From positions 434,001 through 498,000 of the forward strand of contig CAWCIV010000001.1 of NCBI GenBank assembly GCA_963795805.1: a stretch of DNA of 64,000 bases, written 5' to 3'. The notes beneath the pieces were generated by a model, which was given only the letters and a program-made list of their open reading frames with translations, was not told the origin of the DNA and ran no database searches. This stretch comes from JALYYC01 sp963795805. Its GTDB lineage: Bacteria; Chloroflexota; Dormibacteria; CF-121. A program made the position numbers and the translations under genes. Positions within the stretch are counted from its first letter, which is position 1; the number at the start of each line of letters is the position of its first letter. Shown one piece after another: positions 42,240 through 51,737 of this stretch.

Positions 42240-43478
42240 TTACCGGGAGCGCAGCAGCCACGGGGCCCCAAGGAAGAGCACGAGCGTTCCCAGCGCAAGG
42301 CTGTTGACGACCACGAAAACCAACGGATCCATCGTCTGGGCCGCGCGAAACCCGGGCGCACCGAAGGCCGGGACGCCGGGCCAGCGCGCCAGCAGGCTCA
42401 TCACCACCGTAAGGCCGGCCAGGGTCAGGGTCGGCGTCAGCGGCCAGCCGCGGCGGGCGACCGTGATCACGCTGAGCCAGATCACGGGCAACAGGATGAC
42501 GAGGTGATGCGGCCAGGTCACCGCCGAGAGGAGCGGGAGCAGGGGAAGGAAGGCGACCGCAGCGGCGAGCGGCGCTGCGCGGCGTCGCTGCCAGACCCAG
42601 AAGCCGCAGAGCAGCGCCATCAGCCCGGCGACGACGACGGCGTCGCTGGGAAGCGAGAGCCACGGGTCCGTATAGGGATTCTTCACGAGGATTCGGCTAA
42701 GCAGGCCGGCGAGGGATTGGTTGGCATAGAACGCCGTGCCCCGCGCAAGCGCCGGGAGGACCTGCGTAAAAAACGTGATGGTGTCGTCGAAGCGGACCAG
42801 CGCACCAGCAGCCGTGACGATGGCGCACCCACCGACGAGCCAGCCGGCCGCGCGGTAGCGGCGCTCGATGAGTAACCAGCCAAGCAGGAGGAGTGGCGTC
42901 AGCTTAAGGGCCGCCGCCGCGCCAATCGCTGCCGCCCACCCGGGCCGTCCTCGGATGACGCCGACCATTCCAGCCGTTACCAGGAAGAGGATGGGGAGGT
43001 TCGCCTGACCTTGAACGGCATCGATCCAGAGTGGATAAAAGCTGAAGGTCGCGCATAGTATCGCCGTGACCGCCCAGCCGCTCGCGCGTTCCGTGCGCAA
43101 CACCACCACCAGGGCGACAACCAGGGCCGCCTGGCAGAGCAGCAGCCAGGCAACCGCCCCGAACCATTCGGGGAGCAGGGCGAAGGGCGCAAAGAGGAGG
43201 GCGAAGGCGGGCGGATAAATATAGGCCGGGCGGAGCGTCGCATCGGGGAAGGGGTGATGCAAGAAGGTGGCATACAGGGGCTGGCCTTGAAGGAGGTCTC
43301 CTGCCGCCTTGAGATAGGCGTTGTAGTCCTGGTGGTGCTGGGTTGCCTGGCCCAGCACCAGCAGATACAGCGTCAGCGCGGCGGCCACCAGGGCGGCCTG
43401 GACCAGGAGGGGAGCCCGCACCCTCCCGCGTGCCAGGCGGGCGCGGGCCGCCGGAAGCGCGGAAGGACGGCTCGACAC
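42240..43478 (-). CDS. DUF2029/GT87-family membrane protein
   Basis: The 412-residue protein has about ten helices with the DUF2029 pattern: HHQDYNAYLKAAGDLLQGQPLY, FIYPP-like AYIYPPAFALLFAPFALLP, VQGQANLPILFLV, and ALKLTPLLLLGWLLIER. GT87 members include mycobacterial mannosyltransferases that extend lipomannan using polyprenyl-phospho-mannose outside the membrane. It is divergent to the gene at 43534 across 55 bases. Confidence 0.82.
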   Translation of the reverse strand: MSSRPSALPAARARLARGRVRAPLLVQAALVAAALTLYLLVLGQATQHHQDYNAYLKAAGDLLQGQPLYATFLHHPFPDATLRPAYIYPPAFALLFAPFALLPEWFGAVAWLLLCQAALVVALVVVLRTERASGWAVTAILCATFSFYPLWIDAVQGQANLPILFLVTAGMVGVIRGRPGWAAAIGAAAALKLTPLLLLGWLLIERRYRAAGWLVGGCAIVTAAGALVRFDDTITFFTQVLPALARGTAFYANQSLAGLLSRILVKNPYTDPWLSLPSDAVVVAGLMALLCGFWVWQRRRAAPLAAAVAFLPLLPLLSAVTWPHHLVILLPVIWLSVITVARRGWPLTPTLTLAGLTVVMSLLARWPGVPAFGAPGFRAAQTMDPLVFVVVNSLALGTLVLFLGAPWLLRSR

Positions 43479-43533
43479 CGTCCTATAACGGTCGGGAGAA
43501 GGGGTTCCTCACACTCGTCGTTACACCGTTGTC

Positions 43534-44847
43534 ATGGGGTCAGCCATGGCCGGCCGGCGCCGGCCGTCGTTTTCGCGCGCACTGGCAAGGCTCAACACCC
43601 CGGTCGCCTATCTCGCCACGCTGGGTGGTCTTCAGGTTGGTCTGCTCTGGGTCTTCCGCGGGGCTTTCGGCCTCGTCCTGCCGGGGATCGCGACCGCCGG
43701 GTGGGTTGCCCTGCTGGCCCTCTTGCTGCGCACCGACGGCCGCTGGGCCGTCAAGCAGGCACTGCTCTACGGGTTGATCGTGGTCAGCGCCCTGGGACCG
43801 ACCCTGCTCGGGATCCTGCAACGGCCACGGCTCGGGATCACGATCGAGCATGACGGCCTGATCCAGACCGAAGCGGCGGTCGACCGCGTCCTGCATGGTC
43901 AGCCGATCTATGGGGTTGACTGGTCGAACACGGCGCTCGCCAAGATGCCCTGGGGCTTTCCGACCTTCCCCAACCCGGCGCTTCACCACCTTGCGTACTT
44001 TCCCCTTACCGTCCTCGCGGGTGTGCCGGTGCGGGCCCTGACCAACTGGCTGGGCGTGCCCTTCGACGGCCGGATCGTCCTGCTCCTGATGAGCCTGCTT
44101 GCGCTGGCGGCGATTGCCGCGCTGCCGATCGTGGCCGAGCGACGGTTCATGATCGCGACCGCCGTGTTCATGAGCCCGCTCATCACGCTCTTCCTCTGGA
44201 GCGGGCGTAACGATGTCGAGTTCCTGGCCTTCGTCTTCCTGAGCCTGGCGCTGCTGACACGAAACCGTCCCGTGGGCGCCAGCGCCGCGCTCGGCATCGC
44301 CATGGCGTTCAAGCCGTTCGCGATCTTCGCCGCGCCATTCCTGCTCCTCGCGATCTACGATCGATGGCGTCAGGGCGGCTCGCGCCGGGTCGTCCTGCTC
44401 AGCTTGCTGGCCATGACCGTGGCGCCGGTGCTGACGATCGCGCCATTTCTGTATGCGAGCCCCCACGGCTTCCTGACCGACACCATTGCTTACACCAGCG
44501 GCGGCGTGCCCGACGCTTACCCGATCGGTGGCTATGGCTTCGGAGCCTTCGTGCTTGCGCTGCACCTCGTCCCGAGCAACACCGCCGGCTTTCCATTTGC
44601 ATTGTTCCAGCTCCCCGCGATGCTGCTGACGCTATGGGTTTGCGGCCGGCGGTTTTTGAGGAGTCCGACTCTCGGCCGCTGGATGTCTGGCTACGCGGCA
44701 CTCTTTGGCGCCTTTGCCTTTTTCGCCCGCTTCTTCAACGACAGCTACGTTGGCGTGTTCCTGACGCTCGCGCTCTGCATCGCGCCACTCGGGGAGACCG
44801 CGGTCGGTGTGTCACGCCAGGAACGACCGAGCGAGCTCGCCGCCTGA
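43534..44847 (+). CDS. Polytopic membrane protein, GT87/GT-C-like
   Basis: The 437-residue protein has about ten helices. Loops include TIEHDGLIQTEAAVDRVLHGQPIYGVDW, LHHLAYFPLTVLAGVPVRA, LFLWSGRNDVEFLAFVFLSLAL and GIAMAFKPFAIFAAPFLLLA. The D in the first outer loop and the G-(R/Q)-N-D-x-x and K-P-F patterns mirror DUF2029. The function is inferred as a glycosyltransferase using a lipid-linked sugar. Two in-frame ATGs are present at the start; MGSAMAG at 43534 is the longer one. Confidence 0.68.
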   Translation: MGSAMAGRRRPSFSRALARLNTPVAYLATLGGLQVGLLWVFRGAFGLVLPGIATAGWVALLALLLRTDGRWAVKQALLYGLIVVSALGPTLLGILQRPRLGITIEHDGLIQTEAAVDRVLHGQPIYGVDWSNTALAKMPWGFPTFPNPALHHLAYFPLTVLAGVPVRALTNWLGVPFDGRIVLLLMSLLALAAIAALPIVAERRFMIATAVFMSPLITLFLWSGRNDVEFLAFVFLSLALLTRNRPVGASAALGIAMAFKPFAIFAAPFLLLAIYDRWRQGGSRRVVLLSLLAMTVAPVLTIAPFLYASPHGFLTDTIAYTSGGVPDAYPIGGYGFGAFVLALHLVPSNTAGFPFALFQLPAMLLTLWVCGRRFLRSPTLGRWMSGYAALFGAFAFFARFFNDSYVGVFLTLALCIAPLGETAVGVSRQERPSELAA

Positions 44848-46448
44848 TGGCCCTGCGGCAACCGCGGGAGGCGAGGGCTGAACTCTTGAGGCCGGCGAAG
44901 CGGGTCGCCGTCCACGAATGGCGCTGGGTTGCGCTGATCGCGGGGCTGTTGCTCCTGATCACGATCCCTCCGCTGCTGATCGCGGCGGGCCGTGTCCCGG
45001 CCGGCCAGGTGTTTCCCGGCTACCTCGTCATCGCCAGGGACGCGTATGTGTACCAGGCGCTCTGGCACGCCGGGGCGGCGGGCGACTGGCTCTTTACCTC
45101 CCATTACACGGGCGAGCCACTGCCGCCGGTCCTGCTCTATCCGTGGTACCTGTGGACGGGGCACCTGGTCGGCGGCCTGCCCGCGGCGTTCGTCTATCAC
45201 GCCACCCGCCTCATCGCCGGCGCGGCGTTGGCGATCGCGACCTATGCGCTGGCCTCGGAGCTTTACCGGCCGGTGCTTCTACGGCGGTGGGCGTTCATGC
45301 TGGCCGCGATCGGTGGCGGCGTTGGCCTGCTGGCGCCTGCGGTCACGGTCGGACCGTGGACAGCGCGCGCCACCGAGATGCTCTCACCGGGAAGCAGCGT
45401 CGCCGACCTGATCGCCATGGCGCCGCATCTTCCCCTGGCCCTGGCTCTGATGTGCACCATCTTCATCACTGGCCTGCGGCTGCGGCGCGTCGCGCCATGG
45501 CCCGCCATGGTGCCGGGGCTGCTTGCCGTCGTCGGTCTCCAGCTGATCTACCCCCAGCTCGCTCTGCTCGCGGGAGTCGTGCTCGCGGCCTGGGCCGCGT
45601 CGCGCCGGCTGCCGCGGCCGCTCGTTTTCGCGGCGGGCTGCCTGCTCGTCCAGGTGCCGTACGACCTGTACCTGCTGGCGGTGCTCCGGGAGCATCCCCT
45701 CGCGTTGGCCGCCGTCCGGTCCTCACTCGACGTGGGCGACCCGATCGGCTTCCTGGTGCTGTCGCACCTCGTCACGTCCGCCCTGATCCTTGTCGCGCTG
45801 GTGACGCGACGGCTGCGCGGTGATGTCCTCCTTCCCGCGCTGTGGATCGTCGGCATGACGGCGTTCATGTTCACGCCCGGGTTGAGCACGACGCTGGGTC
45901 GGAGCTTCATGGCCAGCTCCATCCCCTTTGCGCTCTGCGCCGTCCCGGGACTGCTTGCACTGCTGCGCCGTGTGCCGGAGCGACGCTGGCGGCGCCGCGC
46001 GCTGACGGTAACGGTCGCGGTCGCCGGTCTCTATGGGATATTCAGCCTCGCCCAGCCCTTGTGGATCGCGGGATTTCGTCTCGATCCGCTCGCCGAGTAC
46101 GAGAAGCGCGACGAGGCGAGACTGCTCGACCGGCTCGCGCCGCGGGTCTCGGCCCGTGACCTGATCCTGACCACCTATCTCGACGGACTCTTCGTCCCGG
46201 CCCAAACCGCGGCTCGCGTCTACGCCGGTCACCCGGACATGACGCTCGATGCGGCGCGGAAGTCGACCGAGGCGGTCGATTTCTTCACCGTTTGGCCGGC
46301 CGAGCGACGCGACGCGTTTCTGCGAAGCACCGGGGTCGACTACATCCTGACCACCGACCCCGACGTGGCGCGCCGGCTCGCCGCCGACCCACTGCTTCGC
46401 GTGGTCGATGGCGAGGGTCGCGCGTCCCTCTTTACGGTGGTGCCATGA
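44847..46448 (+). CDS. Polytopic GT-C-like membrane protein
   Basis: The 533-residue protein is a homologue of the minus-strand protein at 40627: it has VIARDAYVYQALWHAGAAGDWLF, then TSHYTGEPLPPVLLYPWYLWTGHL. It has about ten helices and an extracytoplasmic C-terminus ending TGVDYILTTDPDVARRL and ASLFTVVP. The ATG overlaps the preceding stop (TGATG), and its stop overlaps the next start (ATGA), so the plus-strand group 43534-47623 is one operon. Confidence 0.68.
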   Translation: MALRQPREARAELLRPAKRVAVHEWRWVALIAGLLLLITIPPLLIAAGRVPAGQVFPGYLVIARDAYVYQALWHAGAAGDWLFTSHYTGEPLPPVLLYPWYLWTGHLVGGLPAAFVYHATRLIAGAALAIATYALASELYRPVLLRRWAFMLAAIGGGVGLLAPAVTVGPWTARATEMLSPGSSVADLIAMAPHLPLALALMCTIFITGLRLRRVAPWPAMVPGLLAVVGLQLIYPQLALLAGVVLAAWAASRRLPRPLVFAAGCLLVQVPYDLYLLAVLREHPLALAAVRSSLDVGDPIGFLVLSHLVTSALILVALVTRRLRGDVLLPALWIVGMTAFMFTPGLSTTLGRSFMASSIPFALCAVPGLLALLRRVPERRWRRRALTVTVAVAGLYGIFSLAQPLWIAGFRLDPLAEYEKRDEARLLDRLAPRVSARDLILTTYLDGLFVPAQTAARVYAGHPDMTLDAARKSTEAVDFFTVWPAERRDAFLRSTGVDYILTTDPDVARRLAADPLLRVVDGEGRASLFTVVP

Positions 46449-47623
46449 GAGCGCGGCTGGAACGCTGGCTGCTTGCCGGCGCGCTCGCGCTCGCCGTCGC
46501 GGGGTTGGCGGTGGTGGCGACCCAGTCGCGACCGGCCCGCGAAAGCGCGGACTTCACCTTCTACTACGGGGCGGCCCTTCTGGTGCGGGAGGGTCATCCC
46601 GAACAGGTCTATCAGCAGCCGGCCCTCGACGCCGTCCTCCAGCGCGTGGCCCCGACCAGCCCGGTGAACCCGCGCCTGACCTTCAACCTGCCCCTGGCAG
46701 CGGCCTTTCCGGTCGTGCCCCTGACATGGTTGCCTCTGGACCTCGCCTTCGGAGTCTGGCAGTTACTCAGCGCGGTCCTCCTGATAGTGGCGGTCCTGCT
46801 GCTCCAACGCGTCTATCCCATCGGCCGCGCCGGAGCCGCCCTCGGCCTGCTCGCACTGGCCGCCGCCGTCCCTGCCTGGGCGATCCTGACGGAGGGGCAG
46901 ATGGCGGCGTTGCCTGTTCTTGGCGCGACGCTCGTGATCGTGACGCTTCGGCTCGACCAGCCATGGCTGGCCCTCGGCGGCGGCATGCTGCTGGCGGTCA
47001 AGCCGCACTTCCTCCCGATCTACCTCATCATGCTGGTCGCGACCGGCCGCTGGCGCGCCCTGGTTGCGGCATTGTCGGGGGCCGCCCTGGTGCTGCTGAG
47101 TCCGCTTGGCGCTGGTGGCGTTGACGGGATCACGGCCATGCTGCGGAACATCTTCGGGACCAACCAACTGGTCCCGGTCCGGTTTACCGAGGCATGGATC
47201 GGCGTCCTGGCGAACGTGCTCCCCGCCCAGGCCTTGACCCCGGTGAGCCTGGGGATTTTTGTCGTGGCGCTGACCGCGCTCGCCGTCCTTGCCGTGCGCG
47301 CCGGTCGTCGGGGAGGCCCGCCGACTGCCGTGATCGCGCTGATCGGGTGGGTCGGCCTGCTGGCCTCGCCACACGCGCTGCCGCACGACCTGCTGCTCCT
47401 CGGCCCTCCGGCCTGGCTCGCGTGCCGGCTGGTCCCGGAGGGGCGATTGCCGTCGCCGGTCCTGCCGCTACTGCTGGTCGACCTCGCGGTCTTGATCGAC
47501 GTCCGCGGCGCGGCTGTGGTGGTGACCCCGTTTGTGATCACGGCGGTGACCATCTGGGCGGTCGTCGAGTTCAGGCGGCGGGCCCGGCGGCTCAGGCCGC
47601 CGCAGACTGCCGCCGCGGCATAA
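46445..47623 (+). CDS. DUF2029/GT87-family membrane protein
   Basis: The 392-residue protein has the DUF2029 layout: ESADFTFYYGAALLVREGHPEQVYQ, LTFNLPLAAAFPVVPLTWLPLDLAFG, AILTEGQMAALPVLGATLV and GGMLLAVKPHFLPIYLIML. The second-half GQ(M) and KPH positions match the family's conserved polar residues. Start ATG 46445 overlaps the previous gene. Its end overlaps the convergent gene by 32 bases. Confidence 0.8.
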   Translation: MRARLERWLLAGALALAVAGLAVVATQSRPARESADFTFYYGAALLVREGHPEQVYQQPALDAVLQRVAPTSPVNPRLTFNLPLAAAFPVVPLTWLPLDLAFGVWQLLSAVLLIVAVLLLQRVYPIGRAGAALGLLALAAAVPAWAILTEGQMAALPVLGATLVIVTLRLDQPWLALGGGMLLAVKPHFLPIYLIMLVATGRWRALVAALSGAALVLLSPLGAGGVDGITAMLRNIFGTNQLVPVRFTEAWIGVLANVLPAQALTPVSLGIFVVALTALAVLAVRAGRRGGPPTAVIALIGWVGLLASPHALPHDLLLLGPPAWLACRLVPEGRLPSPVLPLLLVDLAVLIDVRGAAVVVTPFVITAVTIWAVVEFRRRARRLRPPQTAAAA

Positions 47624-48875
47624 CCGTCGCCAGCCGCTCGCGACGGAGCATCTGCAGCAGGAGGAGCCAGATCATGATCAGCCCGACGAGCTTGACCGAG
47701 GTGCCGGCCAGAACGAGGGCCGCCTGCAGCGGCGTGTGGACGTTGAGATCCGCAGGCAGTGGAAAGGCCCGGCGGTCCATCCAGCAGAGGAGGTAGGCGC
47801 CGGCCAGCCACCAGCCGTAGCGCGCCGGCGCTCTCCGCGCGATGATCCAGGCCATCGCCGTCGCGAGCGGCAGCAACAGGGTGACCAGGTGGTGTTGCCA
47901 GGTCACGCTCGAGACGATCAGGAGCGCCGTGACCAGCGCGCCGACGCTCAAGCGCACCGTCCAGGCGTCGTCCGTCCCGCCGCGCGACGACCAGAGCGTC
48001 CAGCCGAGGACGCCAACAACGGCCAGGGCGATCACGCCCTTCGCTACGGTCTGGGTGGCGGCCCCAGCAAGGCCCGGCGCGTATTCGACGATCCGGCTGA
48101 CCAGCCCGTCGATCGAGCCGTTGTCCCAGTTCGCGGTGCCCAGGCCGATACGTGGCAGGACGACAGTGAAGAACTGCCAGCTACCCGGTGAGGCGAGCAT
48201 CGTGATCGTCGTGACGGCGACGAGTGCCGCGCTGCCGAAGACCGCGAGCCGCCAGCGTCCCAGACGCGCGAACATCGGGATGAGAAAGAGCGGTGTCACT
48301 TTCAGCGACGCGGCCAGGGCGAGGAGCATGCCGGCGCGGGCATCGTAACGGCGCAAGGCCGCGAGGCTGGTGGCGGCCAGCAGCAGGAGCCACACGGTGG
48401 CGACCTGCTGGAACTTGAGGTTCAGGTAGACCGGCATGAAGCCGAGCGCAGCCAGCAGGAAGAGGCGCCTGGCGCTCCTGGAGAGTTCCGGATGGCCGCG
48501 AAGAATCAGCACAAGCGCAAAAAAGAACGCGCCGTGGACGGCCAGCAGCCAGATCCTGCCAGCGGCGACCAGGCCGAATGATGTCAGCGGGGCCAGCACC
48601 AGGGCAAAGAACGGGGGGTAGATATAGGCGACCACCCAGGCCTGGGTGCCCCAGGAGCGCTTGAAGTCCGCGTAGATGTCGCCCCCATGGGCGGCGGCCT
48701 GTGCGCCACCGAAGTAATTGACGAAGTCGAAGCGGAGCGCGGCGGTATCGAGCGACACCCACTGCGCCACCGACCAGGCGACGTAATAGCCGCCGATCAC
48801 GACGACCAGCAGCAGCAGCAGGCGCTCGCGGAACCGTGCCTCGTACAGGCGCCGAACGCCGTACCAGTGCCTCAT
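47592..48875 (-). CDS. DUF2029/GT87-family membrane protein
   Basis: The 427-residue protein has about ten helices. It has LRFDFVNYFGGAQAAAHGGDIYADF, VAYIYPPFFALVLAPLTSFG, LNLKFQQVATVWLLLLA and LALAASLKVTPLFLIPMFARLG, all in DUF2029 order. Together with the next gene (48872) and the DPD-WWH gene (50074) it forms a minus-strand operon with four-base start-stop overlaps. Probable envelope mannosyl- or arabinosyltransferase. Confidence 0.8.
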   Translation of the reverse strand: MRHWYGVRRLYEARFRERLLLLLVVVIGGYYVAWSVAQWVSLDTAALRFDFVNYFGGAQAAAHGGDIYADFKRSWGTQAWVVAYIYPPFFALVLAPLTSFGLVAAGRIWLLAVHGAFFFALVLILRGHPELSRSARRLFLLAALGFMPVYLNLKFQQVATVWLLLLAATSLAALRRYDARAGMLLALAASLKVTPLFLIPMFARLGRWRLAVFGSAALVAVTTITMLASPGSWQFFTVVLPRIGLGTANWDNGSIDGLVSRIVEYAPGLAGAATQTVAKGVIALAVVGVLGWTLWSSRGGTDDAWTVRLSVGALVTALLIVSSVTWQHHLVTLLLPLATAMAWIIARRAPARYGWWLAGAYLLCWMDRRAFPLPADLNVHTPLQAALVLAGTSVKLVGLIMIWLLLLQMLRRERLATVMPRRQSAAA

Positions 48876-50077
48876 GCGGCCACCGCCAGCGTGGCCGCGG
48901 GCGCCGGAGGCAAGCCACGCCGATGCCAGGCGATGGCGAGCAGAAGAACCGGGATCGCCGTGAAGCCGTTGAAGTAGCCGATGTGAAAGCCGGCGAAGTA
49001 GAGCACGGGGAAGATGGCGAAGGCCCAGAGCGCGATCTCAACGCTCGGGTGCGCCCAGCCGTCGAGGCGGGTACCGATCAGCGCGAGGGCGACGGGCAGC
49101 AGCAGGAGGGCGTCATAGGAATGGGCGTAGGGAGCAGCGGCGATGGTCAGAAGCAGCAGGGTCAGCGCCCGCACCAGCAGCGCGGGACGCCGCAGGAACA
49201 CCCGGATCGCGTAGCCGCCGGCGAGGACGAGAATGACCGCGACCACCGCCTGCCGCAACCCGCCGCGAAGGGCCGGATAGTACAGCGCGTTGATCGACGC
49301 CAGGTCGGCCTGCTGTAGGGGACCGGACCACTGGCCGACCACCACCGTCGGCCACTCGAGGAGTGCGCCGTGCAGAACCAGGGCGGCGACGGCGAACAGC
49401 CCCACCGTTCCAGCCATGAATCCGGCGAGCAAGCGGCGCACCCCCGCAGGGGAGATGATGGCCAGCACCAGCAGCAGTGGGAGGCCGATGTGTGGCTTGA
49501 TCCAGGCGATCGCTACCAGCATCCCGGCGAGGGTTGGGCGGCCGCGTTGCAGCAAGACCCAGGCGCCGGCAAAGGCCGCCAGCAGGAAGGGAACCGGCTG
49601 CCCCTGGAACAGGTTGATAAAGGCGACCGGGGAGAGGACGGTCGCGGCGACCGCCAGCTGAAGCGCTCGGCCGCTCCAGCCCAGCACGCGAAGGCACGCC
49701 CAGGCGGCCGCCGCGATCGCGGTGACCGCACTCACCAGGTACAGCACATACGCCGCCTGCCAGGGCAGGAGGGTGGTCGGTACCAGCGCCATCGCCACCC
49801 ACGGCCCCTGTGGGTACGGGATGGGATCGTAGTAGGCGGAATCCCCGGGCCTGCGGTGATCTGGTTGGTTGTAAAGCGCATCCTGCTCGCGCGCCAGGGA
49901 CGCGGCGTCATACGGGTCGTGCCCCTGCGCCACCAGCGTGGCGGCCGCGAAGAAATCCCGAAAGTCCTGGCCATGGGATGGCGAGATCACCAGCTGCCGG
50001 GCGCTGGCCAGCGCGAGCATCACGAGGAAGGCGCAGAACAGCCGCTGGCGGAACGCGCGGCGCCGGGTGGTTCTCAC
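48872..50077 (-). CDS. DUF2029/GT87-family membrane protein
   Basis: The 401-residue protein shows SHGQDFRDFFAAATLVAQGHDPYDA, PYPQGPWVAMALVPTTLLP, INLFQGQPVPFLLAAFAGAWVLLQ and AWIKPHIGLPLLLVLA. The GQD, FQGQ and IKPH positions match GT87. About ten helices. The ATG overlaps the stop of the upstream (50074) gene, and its own stop overlaps the start of the gene at 47592, so co-translation is likely. Confidence 0.8.
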   Translation of the reverse strand: MRTTRRRAFRQRLFCAFLVMLALASARQLVISPSHGQDFRDFFAAATLVAQGHDPYDAASLAREQDALYNQPDHRRPGDSAYYDPIPYPQGPWVAMALVPTTLLPWQAAYVLYLVSAVTAIAAAAWACLRVLGWSGRALQLAVAATVLSPVAFINLFQGQPVPFLLAAFAGAWVLLQRGRPTLAGMLVAIAWIKPHIGLPLLLVLAIISPAGVRRLLAGFMAGTVGLFAVAALVLHGALLEWPTVVVGQWSGPLQQADLASINALYYPALRGGLRQAVVAVILVLAGGYAIRVFLRRPALLVRALTLLLLTIAAAPYAHSYDALLLLPVALALIGTRLDGWAHPSVEIALWAFAIFPVLYFAGFHIGYFNGFTAIPVLLLAIAWHRRGLPPAPAATLAVAA

Positions 50078-51678
50078 GACGAACTGATGGACTGCGCGTA
50101 GGCGCGATTCTCGGGCGTGTCGCGCATCATGATGGTCGCCTTGTCATAGGTTCCGAGCTCGAACCATCCTGTCTGGCCTGGAGATGACCGCACCTGGCGG
50201 AGCTCGGTGATGATCGGGTCATCGCTGTGGAAGATCACCCAGTTGATGTCGTAGCGAGCGAGAAGCTGCGCCTGGTCGTGCCCGAGCGACTGCAGGTGGT
50301 CGTAGTCCTGCAACAGTTTGTCGCCCGTCACCGCGGCGTCCCCGAAGATGAAGACCGGTTGCGGCGGCTGGCTGCCATAGAGGCGATAGATCAAGTACCC
50401 GCCCCAGCCGTACGCATTCAGCATGTGGCCGGGCGCCGGATGCTGGGCCAGGACGGTCGCGGCCTCGATCGGGAAGTCCCGCGCGATCAACTTGCCGTCC
50501 ACGCGCTGCAGCAAGCTCGGCACGCTGGCGACGAGCACCACGGCGAGCACGACGAGGAGCAGGCCACTGTGCAGCGCGAAGCTGACGCCGTTCGTTGGGC
50601 GCCTTCGCGCCGGCCAGCGCCAGCCGAGACGATCCCAGGCTTGCTGAGCGTAGTCAGCGAGGGCGGGCACGGCAACGAGCATGAAGAAGGGGAGGTTTCG
50701 GACCGAATGCAAGGCGAGGCCAAGGCCGGCCAGGAGGAACAGAAACTGGCGCAACTCGATGCGGCGCGCCAGGGCCAGCCCACAGAGCAACAGGAAGATC
50801 ATCGCCTCGAAGGCGAGCATCTGTGACATCTGGAAGTTGGGCGAAAACCACTCGACGATCAGGCGCTGCTGGGCGCCGCTGGAAACCGTCTGAAACGGGT
50901 AGAGGTAGATGTCCCAGCCATTCGGGTTCACGATGGCGGCAGCAAGCGAGGCGATGAGGACGAGGCCAAGGTTTCGCAGACGCCGTGTCGGCATCGCCGT
51001 CGGCCGGTGGAGGGCCCAGCGAAGACCCTCGGCGGCAAGGGCGATGCCAAGGAACGCATAGGCGACAAAGAACCCCGCGTGCAGGTTGGTCCACAGCAGC
51101 ATGACCACGGGCAGCGCGTAAATGGCCCGGCTTCGGCCCTCGCAATAGCGCTTGATCCACAAATAGGTCAGCGCCGCAAGGGTGAAGGTCAGCATCTGGA
51201 TTCTCGGTCCCCAGATCGGGTTCGCCGCGGCCACACCGAGCACCAGCGCACAGCCGGCGATGACGAAGTTCACCCGGCGGTCGATGGCCAGGTAGACGAG
51301 CAGGAAGCCGGCGGCGGTGGCTGCCCCGAGCAGCAGGCTGACCAGCGGCAGGCGGCCGACGCTGAAAAGGGCCGCCAGGATCACCTCGCTGAGCCACTCG
51401 TGGGTGATCCAGCGATGGCTCGAGACGGTGAAGGTGTAGAGATCGAAGTGGGGAACGGCGTGGTGGCTCAGGATCCAGTTGCCGGTGGTGATATGCCACC
51501 AGAAATCCGGGTCGGTGACCGGCTGGATGGCTGCGATCAGCATCGTCAGGAGCACGGCGATCGTGAAGAAGTGAGGCAGGTCGAGCCAGGCAACGAGCCC
51601 GCTCGGCTTCGCGACGGCTCCTGGCCCGGGTTCGAAATCGTGGTGGGGACGTGCCAGGCTAGCCAATTTAACAGTCAT
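50074..51678 (-). CDS. Polytopic DPD-WWH membrane protein (second copy)
   Basis: This 534-residue protein is a homologue of the one at 36045: PVTDPDFWWHITTGNWIL, then FDLYTFTVSSHRWITHEWLSEVIL, and later NAYGWGGYLIYRLYGS followed by PVFIFGDAAVTGDK. Both share an N-terminal cytoplasmic part, an acidic first outer loop, about ten helices and a C-terminal soluble domain. The two copies bound the glycosyltransferase block. The function is inferred as a lipid-linked-sugar-dependent transferase. Confidence 0.7.
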   Translation of the reverse strand: MTVKLASLARPHHDFEPGPGAVAKPSGLVAWLDLPHFFTIAVLLTMLIAAIQPVTDPDFWWHITTGNWILSHHAVPHFDLYTFTVSSHRWITHEWLSEVILAALFSVGRLPLVSLLLGAATAAGFLLVYLAIDRRVNFVIAGCALVLGVAAANPIWGPRIQMLTFTLAALTYLWIKRYCEGRSRAIYALPVVMLLWTNLHAGFFVAYAFLGIALAAEGLRWALHRPTAMPTRRLRNLGLVLIASLAAAIVNPNGWDIYLYPFQTVSSGAQQRLIVEWFSPNFQMSQMLAFEAMIFLLLCGLALARRIELRQFLFLLAGLGLALHSVRNLPFFMLVAVPALADYAQQAWDRLGWRWPARRRPTNGVSFALHSGLLLVVLAVVLVASVPSLLQRVDGKLIARDFPIEAATVLAQHPAPGHMLNAYGWGGYLIYRLYGSQPPQPVFIFGDAAVTGDKLLQDYDHLQSLGHDQAQLLARYDINWVIFHSDDPIITELRQVRSSPGQTGWFELGTYDKATIMMRDTPENRAYAQSISSS

Positions 51679-51737
51679 GTAACGGCCATGGACGCCGTCC
51701 CCTTGCAGGGCCGGAGGGATTGACCCAAAGGCAGGTC

